Part shown: positions 45,730-54,337 of the stretch, one piece after another
Layout: every line of letters begins with the position of its first letter
Numbering within the stretch: the first letter of the stretch is position 1
Assembly (NCBI RefSeq): GCF_031846565.1
Contig: NZ_JAVRHL010000001.1
Location: 1-64,000, forward strand
From: Tropicimonas_B omnivorans
Lineage (GTDB): Bacteria > Pseudomonadota > Alphaproteobacteria > Rhodobacterales > Rhodobacteraceae
Reading direction: 5' to 3'
Length of the DNA stretch: 64,000 nt
Program-made: the position numbers and the translations under genes
Notes under the pieces: generated by a model
Database searches by the model: none
The model's input: the letters and a program-made list of their open reading frames with translations, nothing else
Told to the model about the DNA's origin: nothing

Positions 45730-45913
45730 CCTGCTGCGATCCCTTTTCCGCGTTTGATCCGGCATCCGTCTCGCGGGATGCCTTGTCTGCCTCGTCAGTC
45801 GCCCCGGGCCCCTCGGCCGGCGAGCGCGGAGGCGCCTTGCGCCGCCGGAGATTCGCTCGGAGCGCCTGCTTGAGCCGCTCCGAGCGATCCGATGTGTTGC
45901 CTGACTTGCCCAT
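45722..45913 (-). CDS. Small basic protein upstream of murA (hypothetical)
   Basis: 63 residues from ATG 45913. The N-terminal half is strongly basic and helical (SDRSERLKQALRANLRRRKA); the rest is polar and acidic, probably disordered. The 8-nt overlap with the murA start and the sensible composition support it as real. I recall similar small proteins before murA in related bacteria, but no function is known. Confidence 0.65.
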   Translation of the reverse strand: MGKSGNTSDRSERLKQALRANLRRRKAPPRSPAEGPGATDEADKASRETDAGSNAEKGSQQDG

Positions 45914-46024
45914 CGCGGCGCATCTACGACGCCCTGCCCCCGGATGCCAAGCGATAGCGGAGCGGCGCGCCAGAAATCGCTTGCGCTCATGGCTGGAGAC
46001 GGTAATACCCGCCCACGCTCCGGC

Positions 46025-46099
46025 GCCGCAGTAGCTCAGTGGTAGAGCGCACCCTTGGTAAGGGTGAGGTCGGGAGTTCAATCCTCCCCTGCGGCACCA
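46025..46099 (+). tRNA. tRNA-Thr (anticodon GGT)
   Basis: 75 nt including an encoded CCA. The acceptor stem is GCCGCAG paired with CTGCGGC. D arm, a five-pair anticodon stem CACCC/GGGTG enclosing loop TTGGTAA with anticodon GGT, and a T arm with TTCAATC all fold. It reads ACC/ACU threonine codons. Confidence 0.97.
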
Positions 46100-46213
46100 T
46101 CTACCCCCCCCTTACATTGACAAGCTCGGCGCGACCGCCCCCCTGCCCGCGCGCCGGCATGCGGCCAGAGGCGCGACATGCGCCCGGCCCGGCGAGAGCC
46201 GCCCGGGATGGGT

Positions 46214-46238
46214 AATTCCTGCCTTCTACCAAGGAATT
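46214..46238 (+). promoter_or_regulatory. Candidate LysR-type operator before the monooxygenase gene
   Basis: AATTCCT-N11-AGGAATT, a dyad with two perfect 7-bp arms whose inner bases give the T-N11-A spacing of LysR-type regulator sites. It lies 142 bp upstream of the first gene of the cluster that ends with a LysR gene. The 280 bp between the tRNA and the next gene hold no other feature I can support. Confidence 0.5.
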
Positions 46239-46379
46239 TCCGTCTTTCCTCTCGGGGCCGCTGCCCGCAGCTTCCACAGCAAGAGCGTCAGACCAGCCGC
46301 TTCGGCCCCTCCTCGCGCCAGAGGCAGCGGGCGGGGTCCGGCCTTCTCGATGCGACGCCCCAGAAGCCAGGAAACGAGC

Positions 46380-47630
46380 ATGACAATCGAAACAACCGAC
46401 ACCCTGATCGTCGGCGCGGGCCAGTCCGGGATCGCGATGAGCGAGCATCTGACGGAGATGGGCGTTCCGCACATCGTCCTCGAGCGCAACAAGGTCGCGG
46501 ATCGCTGGAGATCGGAACGCTGGGATTCCCTAGTCGCGAACGGCCCCGCATGGCACGACCGGTTCCCGAACCTCGAATTCGACGATGTCGATCCCGACAC
46601 CTTCCCCCCGAAGGAGCGCATGGCGCGCTATTTCGAGGAATACGCCCGGATGATCGACGCTCCCGTCCGCGAGGGCGTCGAGGTCAAGCGCGTGAGCAAG
46701 ATCGAGGGCCGGCCGGGCTTCACCGTCCAGACGTCCGAGGGCGAGATCGAGGCTCGGCGGGTCGTCGCCGCGACGGGGCCGTTCCAGAAGCCCTTCTTTC
46801 CGCGGATCGTCCCCGAGGATGCGGGCATCGATCAGCTTCATTCCTCTAGCTACAAGAACCCCGACGCGCTCGCCGACGGCGCTGTCATGGTTGTCGGCGG
46901 CGGCGCGTCGGGCTGCCAGATCGCGGAGGAACTGCGCCGGTCGGGCCGCGAGGTCTACCTCTCGATCGGCGAGCATTACCGCCCTCCCCGCGCCTACCGG
47001 AACCGGGACTACGTCTGGTGGCTGGGTGTTCTCGGAAAGTGGGACGAGGTCACCATCGAGGCCAAGAAGAAGCACGTTGCCTTCGCCGTGAGCGGCTACG
47101 ACGGCGGCCGCACCGTCGATTTCCGCCGCCTCGGCAACATGGGGATCACCGTCCTCGGCATGACGCAATCCTGCGAAGACGGCGTGCTAAAGATCGCGGA
47201 CGATCTTGCCCGGAACATCAGCCAGGGCGACGACGCCTATCTCGACGTGCTGCGCGAGGCGGATGCCTATGTGGAGCGCAACGGGATCGACCTGCCGCCC
47301 GAGCCCGACGCCTGGACAATCGACGCGGACCCGGCCTGCATCGCCGATCCGATCCTCGAGGTCGACCTTGCGAAAGCCGGCATCCGCACGATCATCTGGG
47401 CGACGGGCTTCCGGTTCGACTTCAGCTGGCTGGACGTCAATGCCTTCCGCGAAGACGGCACGCCCTACCACAAGCGCGGCATCTCGGCGGAACCGGGGAT
47501 CTACTTCCTCGGCCTGCCGGACCTGACCAACCGCGCCTCATCCTTCATCTATGGCTGCTGGTACGACGCGAAGTACATCGCGACCCATATCGGCGTGCAA
47601 CGCAACTACACCGCCTACGAGAAGGCCTGA
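46380..47630 (+). CDS. FAD-dependent monooxygenase (FMO/CzcO-like)
   Basis: 416 residues. Two Rossmann loops: FAD-binding VGAGQSG (11-17) and NAD(P)H-binding VGGGASG near 170. Between them LHSSSYKNP corresponds to the FMO/Baeyer-Villiger fingerprint F-x-G-x3-H-x3-Y, but the F-x-G part reads I-D-Q and is lost. It could hydroxylate or N-oxidise the cluster's substrate. It is the first gene of the same-strand cluster that extends to 57139. The ATG lacks a strong ribosome site. Confidence 0.85.
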   Translation: MTIETTDTLIVGAGQSGIAMSEHLTEMGVPHIVLERNKVADRWRSERWDSLVANGPAWHDRFPNLEFDDVDPDTFPPKERMARYFEEYARMIDAPVREGVEVKRVSKIEGRPGFTVQTSEGEIEARRVVAATGPFQKPFFPRIVPEDAGIDQLHSSSYKNPDALADGAVMVVGGGASGCQIAEELRRSGREVYLSIGEHYRPPRAYRNRDYVWWLGVLGKWDEVTIEAKKKHVAFAVSGYDGGRTVDFRRLGNMGITVLGMTQSCEDGVLKIADDLARNISQGDDAYLDVLREADAYVERNGIDLPPEPDAWTIDADPACIADPILEVDLAKAGIRTIIWATGFRFDFSWLDVNAFREDGTPYHKRGISAEPGIYFLGLPDLTNRASSFIYGCWYDAKYIATHIGVQRNYTAYEKA

Positions 47631-47651
47631 GGCGGCGCGCCCACGACCCGA

Positions 47652-47683
47652 CGCCCGCAATGGGTGGGTCCGCGGGCGCTTTT
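47652..47683 (+). terminator. Possible terminator between the monooxygenase and AroQ-like genes
   Basis: A 7-bp GC stem (47652-47658 with 47672-47678), 13-nt loop, then CTTTT, 21 bp after the stop. It may reduce read-through rather than separate the genes fully. Confidence 0.5.
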
Positions 47684-47721
47684 CCGGCCGACCTGCCGCT
47701 GCCCTGCCCGAAGGAGACCCC

Positions 47722-48168
47722 ATGCCGAACGTCATGTTCCTCAACGGCCCCAATGCCAATCTCTACGGGCTCGACCCGAACGGCACCTACGGGACCGACA
47801 GTTTTCCCCAGATCGAACGGGCCTGCATGGCGCGGGCCGAAAAGCTGGGCCTCACCCTCGATTTCCGACAATCGAACCACGAAGGCGTCCTCGTCGACTG
47901 GATCCAGGAGGCGCGGCAGAGCTGCGCCGGCCTGCTGATCAATGCCGCGGGACTGACCTATGGCTCGGTGCCGATCCTCGATGCGCTGATGGCGTTCGAC
48001 GGACCGATCATCGAATGCCACATGAGCAACATCTGGAAGCGCGAGTCCTTCCGGCATCACTCCCTGATCTCGAAGACGGCGACCGGCGTGATCGCTGGCC
48101 TGGGCGTGCAGGGCTACCTTCTGGGTCTGACCGCGATGAGCGAACTGATCGCGGAGCCGCCGGCATGA
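47722..48168 (+). CDS. AroQ-family (type II 3-dehydroquinase-like) protein with altered active site
   Basis: 148 residues, the AroQ length, with the family's NGPNxNL start, active-site Tyr23, SNHEGxLVDWIQEA, Asn74, His100 and Arg107. However, the flexible-loop Arg needed for catalysis (R19 of the M. tuberculosis enzyme) is Asp18 in GLDPNGTYG. The usual LTHTS reads LTYGS, so that His is Tyr80. A normal dehydroquinate dehydratase reaction is therefore doubtful. AAGGAG precedes the ATG. It overlaps the next gene by 4 nt. Confidence 0.85.
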   Translation: MPNVMFLNGPNANLYGLDPNGTYGTDSFPQIERACMARAEKLGLTLDFRQSNHEGVLVDWIQEARQSCAGLLINAAGLTYGSVPILDALMAFDGPIIECHMSNIWKRESFRHHSLISKTATGVIAGLGVQGYLLGLTAMSELIAEPPA

Positions 48169-49100
48169 CGGACACGCTGGTCTTCTACAGTGGCCCCGAC
48201 CCGTTCGACGACTGGCAGGACGCGCTTCGGCCCCACCTGGGCGGCGATGTTCGGATCGAGGAGGCCTCGCACGTGACGGATTCGGCCTCGGTCCGCTTCG
48301 CCCTCGTCTGGAATCCGCCCGCCGGGTTCTTCGACCGCTTCCCCAACCTCAAGCTCGTCATCAACCTCGGCGCGGGCGTCGACCGGCTCGTGGCGCGGGA
48401 CGATCTGCCCGACGTGGCGATCACGCGGCTTTCCGATCCCGAGATGGGGCGGATGATGGCCGGCTATGTCCTCTTCGCGGTGCTGCGACACGCACGCGAC
48501 ATCCCCCATTACGAGGCCGCGCAGGCGCGCCGCGAATGGGCCTACCGCCACCCCCGCGCGATGGAGGACATCACCGTCGCGATCCTCGGGCTTGGCGAGC
48601 TCGGCGCCATGGCGGCGCTCGAGGTGGCACGGCAGGGCTGCGATACCCACGGCTGGGCCACGCGGCCCCGCGATCTGGAGGGGGTCACCGTCCATTCCGG
48701 TGAGGAGGCCCTGAGGCCGCTCCTGTCCCGCGCCGACATCGTGGTCAGCATGCTGCCCCTCACGCCCCGGACACGGCGGTTGCTGGATGCGGACGCCTTC
48801 GCCGCGATGAAACCGGGTGCGTCCTTCGTGAACGCCTCCCGCGGGGAGGTGGTGGACGAGGACGCGCTGGTGGACGCGCTCAGGTCCGGCCGGCTTTCCG
48901 GCGCGACGCTCGACGTGTTCGAGAGCGAGCCGCTCGCGCCCGATCACCCGCTCTGGACACTTCCGGGCGTTCTCATCACCCCGCATCTCGCCTCGACCGC
49001 GCTGCCCAGGAGCGCCGCCCCGCAGATCGCCCGGAATATCCGTGCCGTCCAAAGCGGCGGGAAACCCGTCAACGAGGTCTCGCGGACGCGCGGTTACTAG
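48165..49100 (+). CDS. D-2-hydroxyacid dehydrogenase (GhrA-like)
   Basis: 311 residues. D-isomer-specific 2-hydroxyacid dehydrogenase fold: INLGAGVDRL, the Rossmann loop GLGELGAMAA, NASRGEVVDEDALVDAL (catalytic Arg), a Glu between, and TPHLAS (catalytic His). The closest named relatives reduce glyoxylate or hydroxypyruvate. An ATGA overlap couples it to the AroQ-like gene, suggesting successive steps on one carbon skeleton. Confidence 0.9.
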   Translation: MTDTLVFYSGPDPFDDWQDALRPHLGGDVRIEEASHVTDSASVRFALVWNPPAGFFDRFPNLKLVINLGAGVDRLVARDDLPDVAITRLSDPEMGRMMAGYVLFAVLRHARDIPHYEAAQARREWAYRHPRAMEDITVAILGLGELGAMAALEVARQGCDTHGWATRPRDLEGVTVHSGEEALRPLLSRADIVVSMLPLTPRTRRLLDADAFAAMKPGASFVNASRGEVVDEDALVDALRSGRLSGATLDVFESEPLAPDHPLWTLPGVLITPHLASTALPRSAAPQIARNIRAVQSGGKPVNEVSRTRGY

Positions 49101-49468
49101 GCACTGGGTGAACGCCATGAAATTGGCTGGCTGGACAAGCCCCCGCCACGGGGGAGGAAATCAATTCGTTTCAACAAGATAGGTCGTCTGAAACGGTACA
49201 GCCTAAGCAGTAAGTTGAAATTTGCGAATACACCCGCGGCCCGTCCGTGCGCAGCCTTCGTCAGTGGCACCTGGCAGACAGCAAGAACCGAAGGCGGGCT
49301 ATGACGGAACGAGGACGAGATCGGAGGGCCGCGCTCGCACTGCTCCCTGATCGTCGCCTGGGGCGTGGCCCCGCCCGGCCTGCCGGCGTGCGACCGAGCC
49401 CGCGCGGCGGGACCAGAGGTCCGGGTCCGGGCACCACTCAACGACTGCACACCAACAGGAGACCAGAC
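49101..49468 (+). promoter_or_regulatory. 368-bp leader of the ABC importer genes with repeated TTTCA half-sites
   Basis: This gap has an AT-richer core (about 49155-49235) with three related half-sites: CGTTTCA (49167), TGAAACG (49189, a 7-bp dyad with the first, 15-nt spacer) and GTTGAAA (49214, pairing with TTTCAAC at 49169). A short GC hairpin at 49140-49154 follows the previous gene. The rest is GC-rich and without a supportable gene. It probably holds a second promoter of the cluster. Confidence 0.5.
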
Positions 49469-50491
49469 ATGAAACGTGCCTTCCTGACCGCAACGGCGCT
49501 GAGCCTTCTCGCTCCGGCCGCCCATGCCGAGACCCTCGTCGTCAGCAGCTGGGGCGGAAGCTTCCGCGACCTGATCGACCAGACCATCGCCGAGAAGTTC
49601 ACCGAGGAAACCGGCGTCGAGGTCGAGTTCATCACCGGCGGCACCATCGACCGGCTGAACCAGGCAAAGCTCAGCCGGGACATGCCCGAGAGCGACATCA
49701 CGTTCACGACGTCGCATATCGGATGGCTCTACAACAATGACGGGCTGTTCGAGGAGCTCGACATGTCGATGATCCCGAACGCCGAGAACCTCGTAGAACA
49801 GGCGAAGATAAGCCCGTCGCATATCGGTGCATGGGCCTACGTCTACACGATCGGTTACCTGCCGGACGCGATCCCCGAAGGCATCACCTTCGACAGCTGG
49901 GAAGACCTCTGGTCGCCCGAGCTCGAAGGCATGGTCGCCGCGCCGGACTTCGACCCCTCCCACATCATCGCCGTCGCCGCCGAGCTCGAAGGGGTCGATA
50001 TCGAGAACTGGATGGAAGCCACGGACAAGCTCGAGGCGCTGAAGCCCAACTTCAAGGCGTTCTACACCAACGATGCGAACTCCCAGCAGCTGCTCTCCAG
50101 CGGCGAGACGCCGGTCCAGATCATCCTGTCGATGAACGCCTATTACATGCAGTCCCAGGGCCTCGACGTGCAGCTCGCGATCCCGGAGGAAGGCGCCGTT
50201 CTCGGCATCGACACGATGGGCATCACCGCCGGCACCGACAAGCTCGACCTGGCCTACCAGTTCATCAACGCCGCCCTCGACCCCGAAGTCCAGGCGGAGA
50301 TCGCCGAAATCAAGAAGGGGAGCCCGGTCATCTCCAATGCCGAGCTTCCGGACGAGCTGGCGTCCCTGCCCGGCATCTTCACGACGCCCGAGGAGTGGGA
50401 CAGCCAGACGCTGATCATCCCCCACGAACTGCGCGCCGAGAAGACCGCCGAATGGCGCCAGTGGTTCACCGAGAACATGATCGCGAACTAA
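49469..50491 (+). CDS. ABC transporter substrate-binding protein (PotD/PotF family)
   Basis: 340 residues with a signal peptide (MKRAFLTATALSLLAPAAHA, cut at 20|21). The mature protein opens ETLVVSSWGGSFRDLIDQTI, typical of the family-1 (polyamine/iron/amide-type) periplasmic binding proteins. It delivers a ligand to the following permeases. The acidic pocket residues are not resolvable by eye, so the ligand is unknown. An AACAGGAG site precedes the ATG. A strong hairpin follows. Confidence 0.93.
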   Translation: MKRAFLTATALSLLAPAAHAETLVVSSWGGSFRDLIDQTIAEKFTEETGVEVEFITGGTIDRLNQAKLSRDMPESDITFTTSHIGWLYNNDGLFEELDMSMIPNAENLVEQAKISPSHIGAWAYVYTIGYLPDAIPEGITFDSWEDLWSPELEGMVAAPDFDPSHIIAVAAELEGVDIENWMEATDKLEALKPNFKAFYTNDANSQQLLSSGETPVQIILSMNAYYMQSQGLDVQLAIPEEGAVLGIDTMGITAGTDKLDLAYQFINAALDPEVQAEIAEIKKGSPVISNAELPDELASLPGIFTTPEEWDSQTLIIPHELRAEKTAEWRQWFTENMIAN

Positions 50492-50505
50492 GGCCCCGCC
50501 CCCGG

Positions 50506-50529
50506 TCCCGGCGGCAAGGGCCGCCGGGA
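50506..50529 (+). terminator. Intercistronic hairpin after the binding-protein gene
   Basis: A perfect 10-bp stem (50506-50515 with 50520-50529) and AAGG loop, no T run, 15 bp after the stop. Such hairpins after binding-protein genes usually stabilise the upstream message, giving more binding protein than permease. Confidence 0.65.
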
Positions 50530-50559
50530 TCCCTCCTTCCCCAGACGAGCGGACGCAAG

Positions 50560-51411
50560 ATGCAGAAGCGACCTTTCCTTGGATGGTTCACCACGCCCGC
50601 GGTCCTGATCGCCTTCGGCATCGCGGCCTCGTTCCTTGCGATCGTGCAATACAGCCTTCGCGCCCACGTGCCCGGCTCCCTTGATCCGGGCGGCTTCACG
50701 CTCGACAACTTCACGACGCTCTGGAAGGCGATCTACGGCCAGGCCTTCGTCAACACGGTCATGCTCTGCGTCTGGACGGCGCTCTTCACGCTCCTGATCG
50801 GCTATCCGCTGGCCTACGCTCTGGTGCGCACGAAGAACGCCGCGATCCGCAGCTCCATCCTGCTGATCTCGCTCACGCCGCTGTTCCTCGGCGAAATCGT
50901 GCGGACGTATTCGTGGATCATCGTGCTCGGCAACCGCGGCTTCCTGAACGGCCTTCTGATGAGCGCCGGGATCATCGATCAGCCCATCGACTTCATGTTC
51001 ACGATGCTTGGCGTGGTGATCGCCCTGGTGCACTTCACCCTGCCCATCGTCGTGGTGATGCTGGCCGCCGCGCTCGCCCATATCGACCGGAACCTCGAAC
51101 GCGCCGCGACCTCCCTCGGCGCCGGCCGCATCCGCGCCTTCTTGACCGTCACCCTGCCGCTTTCGACGCCCGGCATCGTCGCCGCGACGTCCACGGCCTT
51201 CGCGTGGACGTTCTCGGCCTTCGCGACGCCCCAGATGATCGGCGGCGGTCAGGTGCAGACGATCTCGACCCTCGTCTACCAGGTCGGCTTCGCATCCTTC
51301 AATTTCCCGCTCGCCGCCTCCCTCTCCCTTGTCGGCCTCGTCGTCACCGTCGCGGTCCTGGCCGTCTTCAACATCGGCATTCGGCGGCTCGAGCGGATCG
51401 GAGCGCATTGA
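50560..51411 (+). CDS. ABC transporter permease 1 (PotB-like)
   Basis: 283 residues with six membrane segments. A large periplasmic loop follows TM1 (SLDPGGFTLDNF region). The EAA loop, ERAATSLGAGRIRAFLTVTLPLS, identifies a type I importer permease. It forms the transmembrane channel with the next permease. It is separated from the second permease gene by 1 bp. Its ATG has only a weak ribosome site. Confidence 0.92.
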   Translation: MQKRPFLGWFTTPAVLIAFGIAASFLAIVQYSLRAHVPGSLDPGGFTLDNFTTLWKAIYGQAFVNTVMLCVWTALFTLLIGYPLAYALVRTKNAAIRSSILLISLTPLFLGEIVRTYSWIIVLGNRGFLNGLLMSAGIIDQPIDFMFTMLGVVIALVHFTLPIVVVMLAAALAHIDRNLERAATSLGAGRIRAFLTVTLPLSTPGIVAATSTAFAWTFSAFATPQMIGGGQVQTISTLVYQVGFASFNFPLAASLSLVGLVVTVAVLAVFNIGIRRLERIGAH

Positions 51412-51412
51412 T

Positions 51413-52222
51413 ATGAAGAAATCCTTCCTCGACAGGCTGCTCGACTGGGCCGGACGGATCGTCATCGCCCTGATCCTCGGCTTCATCCTCCTGCCCTTCC
51501 TCGTCGTCGCCATCGCCTCGCTGAACGAGAGCGCGATCCTGTCCTTCCCGCCGAAGAGCCTATCGCTGCACTGGTACGCCAACGCCTTCGAGTACCGCGA
51601 CTTCGCGGACGGCCTCGTGAACTCGCTGAAGGTCGCGGCCATCGGCGCCGTCATCGCGATGATCGTGGGATCAGGCTTCGCCTATGCGCTCGACCGGTAC
51701 GAGTTCTCGCTGAAATCGGTGCTGAACGGCATTCTGATGTCTCCGCTGATCATCCCCAACTTCACGATCGGCCTCGGCCTTCTGATCCTCGCGGCGTCGG
51801 CCTCCCTGCCGCGCTCGCTCTGGCTGGTGGTGAGCGTTCACGTCATCATCGTGCTGCCCTTCGTGGTGCGCTCGGTCTACGTCTCGCTGCGCAACTTCGA
51901 CCGCGCCTACGAGAGCGCCGCCGAAAGCCTCGGCGGCTCGCCGCTCCACGTCCTGCTCACGATCACGCTGCCGCTCCTCGTACCGGGCCTCGTCTCGGGC
52001 GGGCTCTTCGCGGCGATCCTGTCCTTCAACGAATTCACCGCGTCGCTCTTCGTGGTGAACCAGCGCACGCAGACGCTGCCCGTCGCGATGTACAACTACG
52101 TCCGCGAATATGCCGACCCGACCCTTGCCGCCGTCTCGGTCATGTACGTGATCGTCGTCGCGGCGATGCTGCTCATCGTCCACAAAGTCTTCCGCCTCGA
52201 AAAGGTCCTCAATGTCGAGTGA
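51413..52222 (+). CDS. ABC transporter permease 2 (PotC-like)
   Basis: 269 residues with six membrane segments. FPPKSLSLHWYANAF after TM1 is the PotC-type loop, and the EAA loop is ESAAESLGGSPLHVLLTITL. It pairs with permease 1. Its last 11 nt overlap the ATPase gene, consistent with one transcript. Confidence 0.92.
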   Translation: MKKSFLDRLLDWAGRIVIALILGFILLPFLVVAIASLNESAILSFPPKSLSLHWYANAFEYRDFADGLVNSLKVAAIGAVIAMIVGSGFAYALDRYEFSLKSVLNGILMSPLIIPNFTIGLGLLILAASASLPRSLWLVVSVHVIIVLPFVVRSVYVSLRNFDRAYESAAESLGGSPLHVLLTITLPLLVPGLVSGGLFAAILSFNEFTASLFVVNQRTQTLPVAMYNYVREYADPTLAAVSVMYVIVVAAMLLIVHKVFRLEKVLNVE

Positions 52223-53336
52223 GATCGCAACCGCCGTTCCGCCGGAACAACGGACCGACACCGCCGTCCAGATCGACGGGGTTCGCAAGTCCTTCTCCGG
52301 TACCGTCGCCCTCGAACCCGTCTGGCTCAAGATCCGCCGCGGCGAGTTCCTGACCCTGCTCGGCCCGTCCGGCTGCGGCAAGACAACGCTGCTCAACCTG
52401 ATCGCGGGCTTTCTGGACGCCGACAAGGGCGAGCTCTTCATCGACCGGAGCCTCGTCACGCAGGTACCGCCGCACAAGCGCGAGATCGGTATCGTCTTCC
52501 AGAACTACGCGCTCTTCCCGCACATGAGCGTGGCGCAGAACGTCGCCTACGGGCTTCGGACACGCCGGGTCTCGAAGGCGGAGACGGAGGCGCGGGTCCG
52601 CGAGACGCTTGCCCTGGTGAAGCTGGAGGATTTCGCGGATCGCCGGCCCCGCCAGCTTTCGGGCGGCCAGCAGCAGCGCGTCGCCCTCGCCCGCGCCCTC
52701 GTGATCCGGCCCCGCGTCCTGCTGCTCGACGAGCCGTTCTCCGCGCTCGACCGCAACCTGCGCACCGCGATGCAGGTCGAGCTGAAGGAGATCCAGTCCT
52801 GTCTCGGCCTGACCACGGTCTTCGTCACCCATGACCAGAGCGAGGCCCTCAGCATGTCGGACCGGATCGCGGTGATGTCCCGCGGGCGCATTCGTCAGAT
52901 CGGCAGTCCGGGCGAGATCTACGACCGGCCGCAGAACCGTTTCGTCTCTACCTTCGTGGGCGATGCGAACCTCTTCGACGCGACCCTCCTCGAGACGAGC
53001 GGCGACGCTGCGAGCATCGATGTCGCCGGCACGCGGGTGTGGCTCAGGACCTATCAGGACGAGATGCCGGAGCCGGGCGCCGTGACCCTCTTCGTCCGCC
53101 CCGAGAAGTGCCGTCTGACCAGAGCGGGTCAGGCGGGCACCCTTCCCGCGACGGTCGCGCTTTCTGTCTACCAGGGCAGCCATGCCGAGCTGCACCTCGA
53201 CTGCTCCGCCGCCAGGGACGGCCGCGTGATGCTTCGCGTTCCGGCGAGCGAGGCGCTGCCCGTCGGCACCGCTGTCGGAATAGCGCTGCCGGATGCGGGG
53301 GCCGCCCTCTACGCGATGGAAGGAGAGACCGAATGA
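52212..53336 (+). CDS. ABC transporter ATP-binding protein (PotA-like)
   Basis: 374 residues. Walker A GPSGCGKTT, signature RQLSGGQQQRVALARAL, Walker B VLLLDEPFSALD and switch His in VTHDQSEAL. The C-terminal TOBE/regulatory domain (about 245-370) is of the polyamine/iron type. It energises the importer. It overlaps the upstream permease by 11 nt and the downstream oxidoreductase by 4 nt (ATGA), tying uptake to the enzyme genes. Confidence 0.95.
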   Translation: MSSEIATAVPPEQRTDTAVQIDGVRKSFSGTVALEPVWLKIRRGEFLTLLGPSGCGKTTLLNLIAGFLDADKGELFIDRSLVTQVPPHKREIGIVFQNYALFPHMSVAQNVAYGLRTRRVSKAETEARVRETLALVKLEDFADRRPRQLSGGQQQRVALARALVIRPRVLLLDEPFSALDRNLRTAMQVELKEIQSCLGLTTVFVTHDQSEALSMSDRIAVMSRGRIRQIGSPGEIYDRPQNRFVSTFVGDANLFDATLLETSGDAASIDVAGTRVWLRTYQDEMPEPGAVTLFVRPEKCRLTRAGQAGTLPATVALSVYQGSHAELHLDCSAARDGRVMLRVPASEALPVGTAVGIALPDAGAALYAMEGETE

Positions 53337-54337
53337 GCGCCAGAATGCAGGCCGTGATCGCCCGGGGCGCCGGTGGCCCGGAGGTGCTGCAGCTGGTCGA
53401 GCGGGACGTGCCCGCTCCCGGCCCCGGCGAGGTGCTGATCCGCACGGCCGCCGCCGGCGTGAACCGACCCGACATCATGCAGCGCACCGGCGCCCTGCCC
53501 GCCCCGCCGGATGCGTCCGACGTTCTGGGGCTGGAGGTCGCTGGCGAGATCGCCCGCGCAGGCGAGGGCATGGATCCCGGCCTCGTGGGACAGCGCGTCA
53601 TGGCGCTGGTCAAATGCGGCGGCTACGGGAGCCACGTCATCGCGAGGGCCGACCAGTGCCTGAGGGTCCCCGAGGGACTGAACCTCGAGGAAGCGGCGGC
53701 GCTGCCCGAGGGCCTCTTCACCATCTGGCACAATCTCTTCGACCGCGGCGCGCTGAAGCCGGGCGACACCGTCCTGATCGAAGGCGGGGCCGGCGGCATC
53801 GGCACGCTCGCAACGCAGCTTGCCATCGCATGGGGCGCGCACGTGATCGCCACCGCGGGCGGCCCCGAGAAATGCGCGAGGCTCGAGCAGATGGGCGCCC
53901 GCGCCATCAATTACCGCGAGGGGGACCTCGAGGCCAACGTGATGCGGCTGACCGGCGATGCGGGCGTGGACGTCGTGCTCGACATCCTCGGCGGCGATGC
54001 GGTCAACAAACACCTCGCCTGCATGGCGCCGGGCGGCCGGCATATCGGCCTGTCCTTCATGTCCGGCATGATGGCGCCGGTGAATCTCGGCCTCGTCATG
54101 CGCAAGGGGCTATGGCTCAGCTCCTCGACCCTGCGGCCAAAGAGCGATGCGGAGAAGGCGTCGATCGCCGCGTCGGTGCGGACCCACCTTCTGCCGCTCC
54201 TCGGCGCGGGGAAGGCCCGCCCGGTCATGTCCGACGCATTTCCGCTGACCGAAGCGGCCGCCGCGCACGAATTGCTGGAAAGCGGGACGAATGTCGGAAA
54301 GATCGTCCTTACATTTGAGGAGGACACAACGCGATGA
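53333..54337 (+). CDS. Zinc-independent MDR-family NAD(P)H:quinone oxidoreductase-like protein
   Basis: 334 residues. Medium-chain reductase fold without zinc ligands. It starts MSARMQAVIARGAGGPEVLQ and shows AAGVNRPDIMQRTG and the cofactor loop EGGAGGIGTLATQLA. This is the PIG3/QOR-like subgroup, whose members reduce quinones or alpha,beta-unsaturated carbonyls. Coupled by ATGA overlaps to both the ABC ATPase gene and the GST gene. Confidence 0.9.
   Translation: MSARMQAVIARGAGGPEVLQLVERDVPAPGPGEVLIRTAAAGVNRPDIMQRTGALPAPPDASDVLGLEVAGEIARAGEGMDPGLVGQRVMALVKCGGYGSHVIARADQCLRVPEGLNLEEAAALPEGLFTIWHNLFDRGALKPGDTVLIEGGAGGIGTLATQLAIAWGAHVIATAGGPEKCARLEQMGARAINYREGDLEANVMRLTGDAGVDVVLDILGGDAVNKHLACMAPGGRHIGLSFMSGMMAPVNLGLVMRKGLWLSSSTLRPKSDAEKASIAASVRTHLLPLLGAGKARPVMSDAFPLTEAAAAHELLESGTNVGKIVLTFEEDTTR

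Noticed and set aside
46025..46379. tRNA-Thr as the attachment site of an integrated island carrying the catabolic cluster.
   Set aside because: No integrase, no repeated tRNA 3' end that I could find downstream, and no visible change in base composition.
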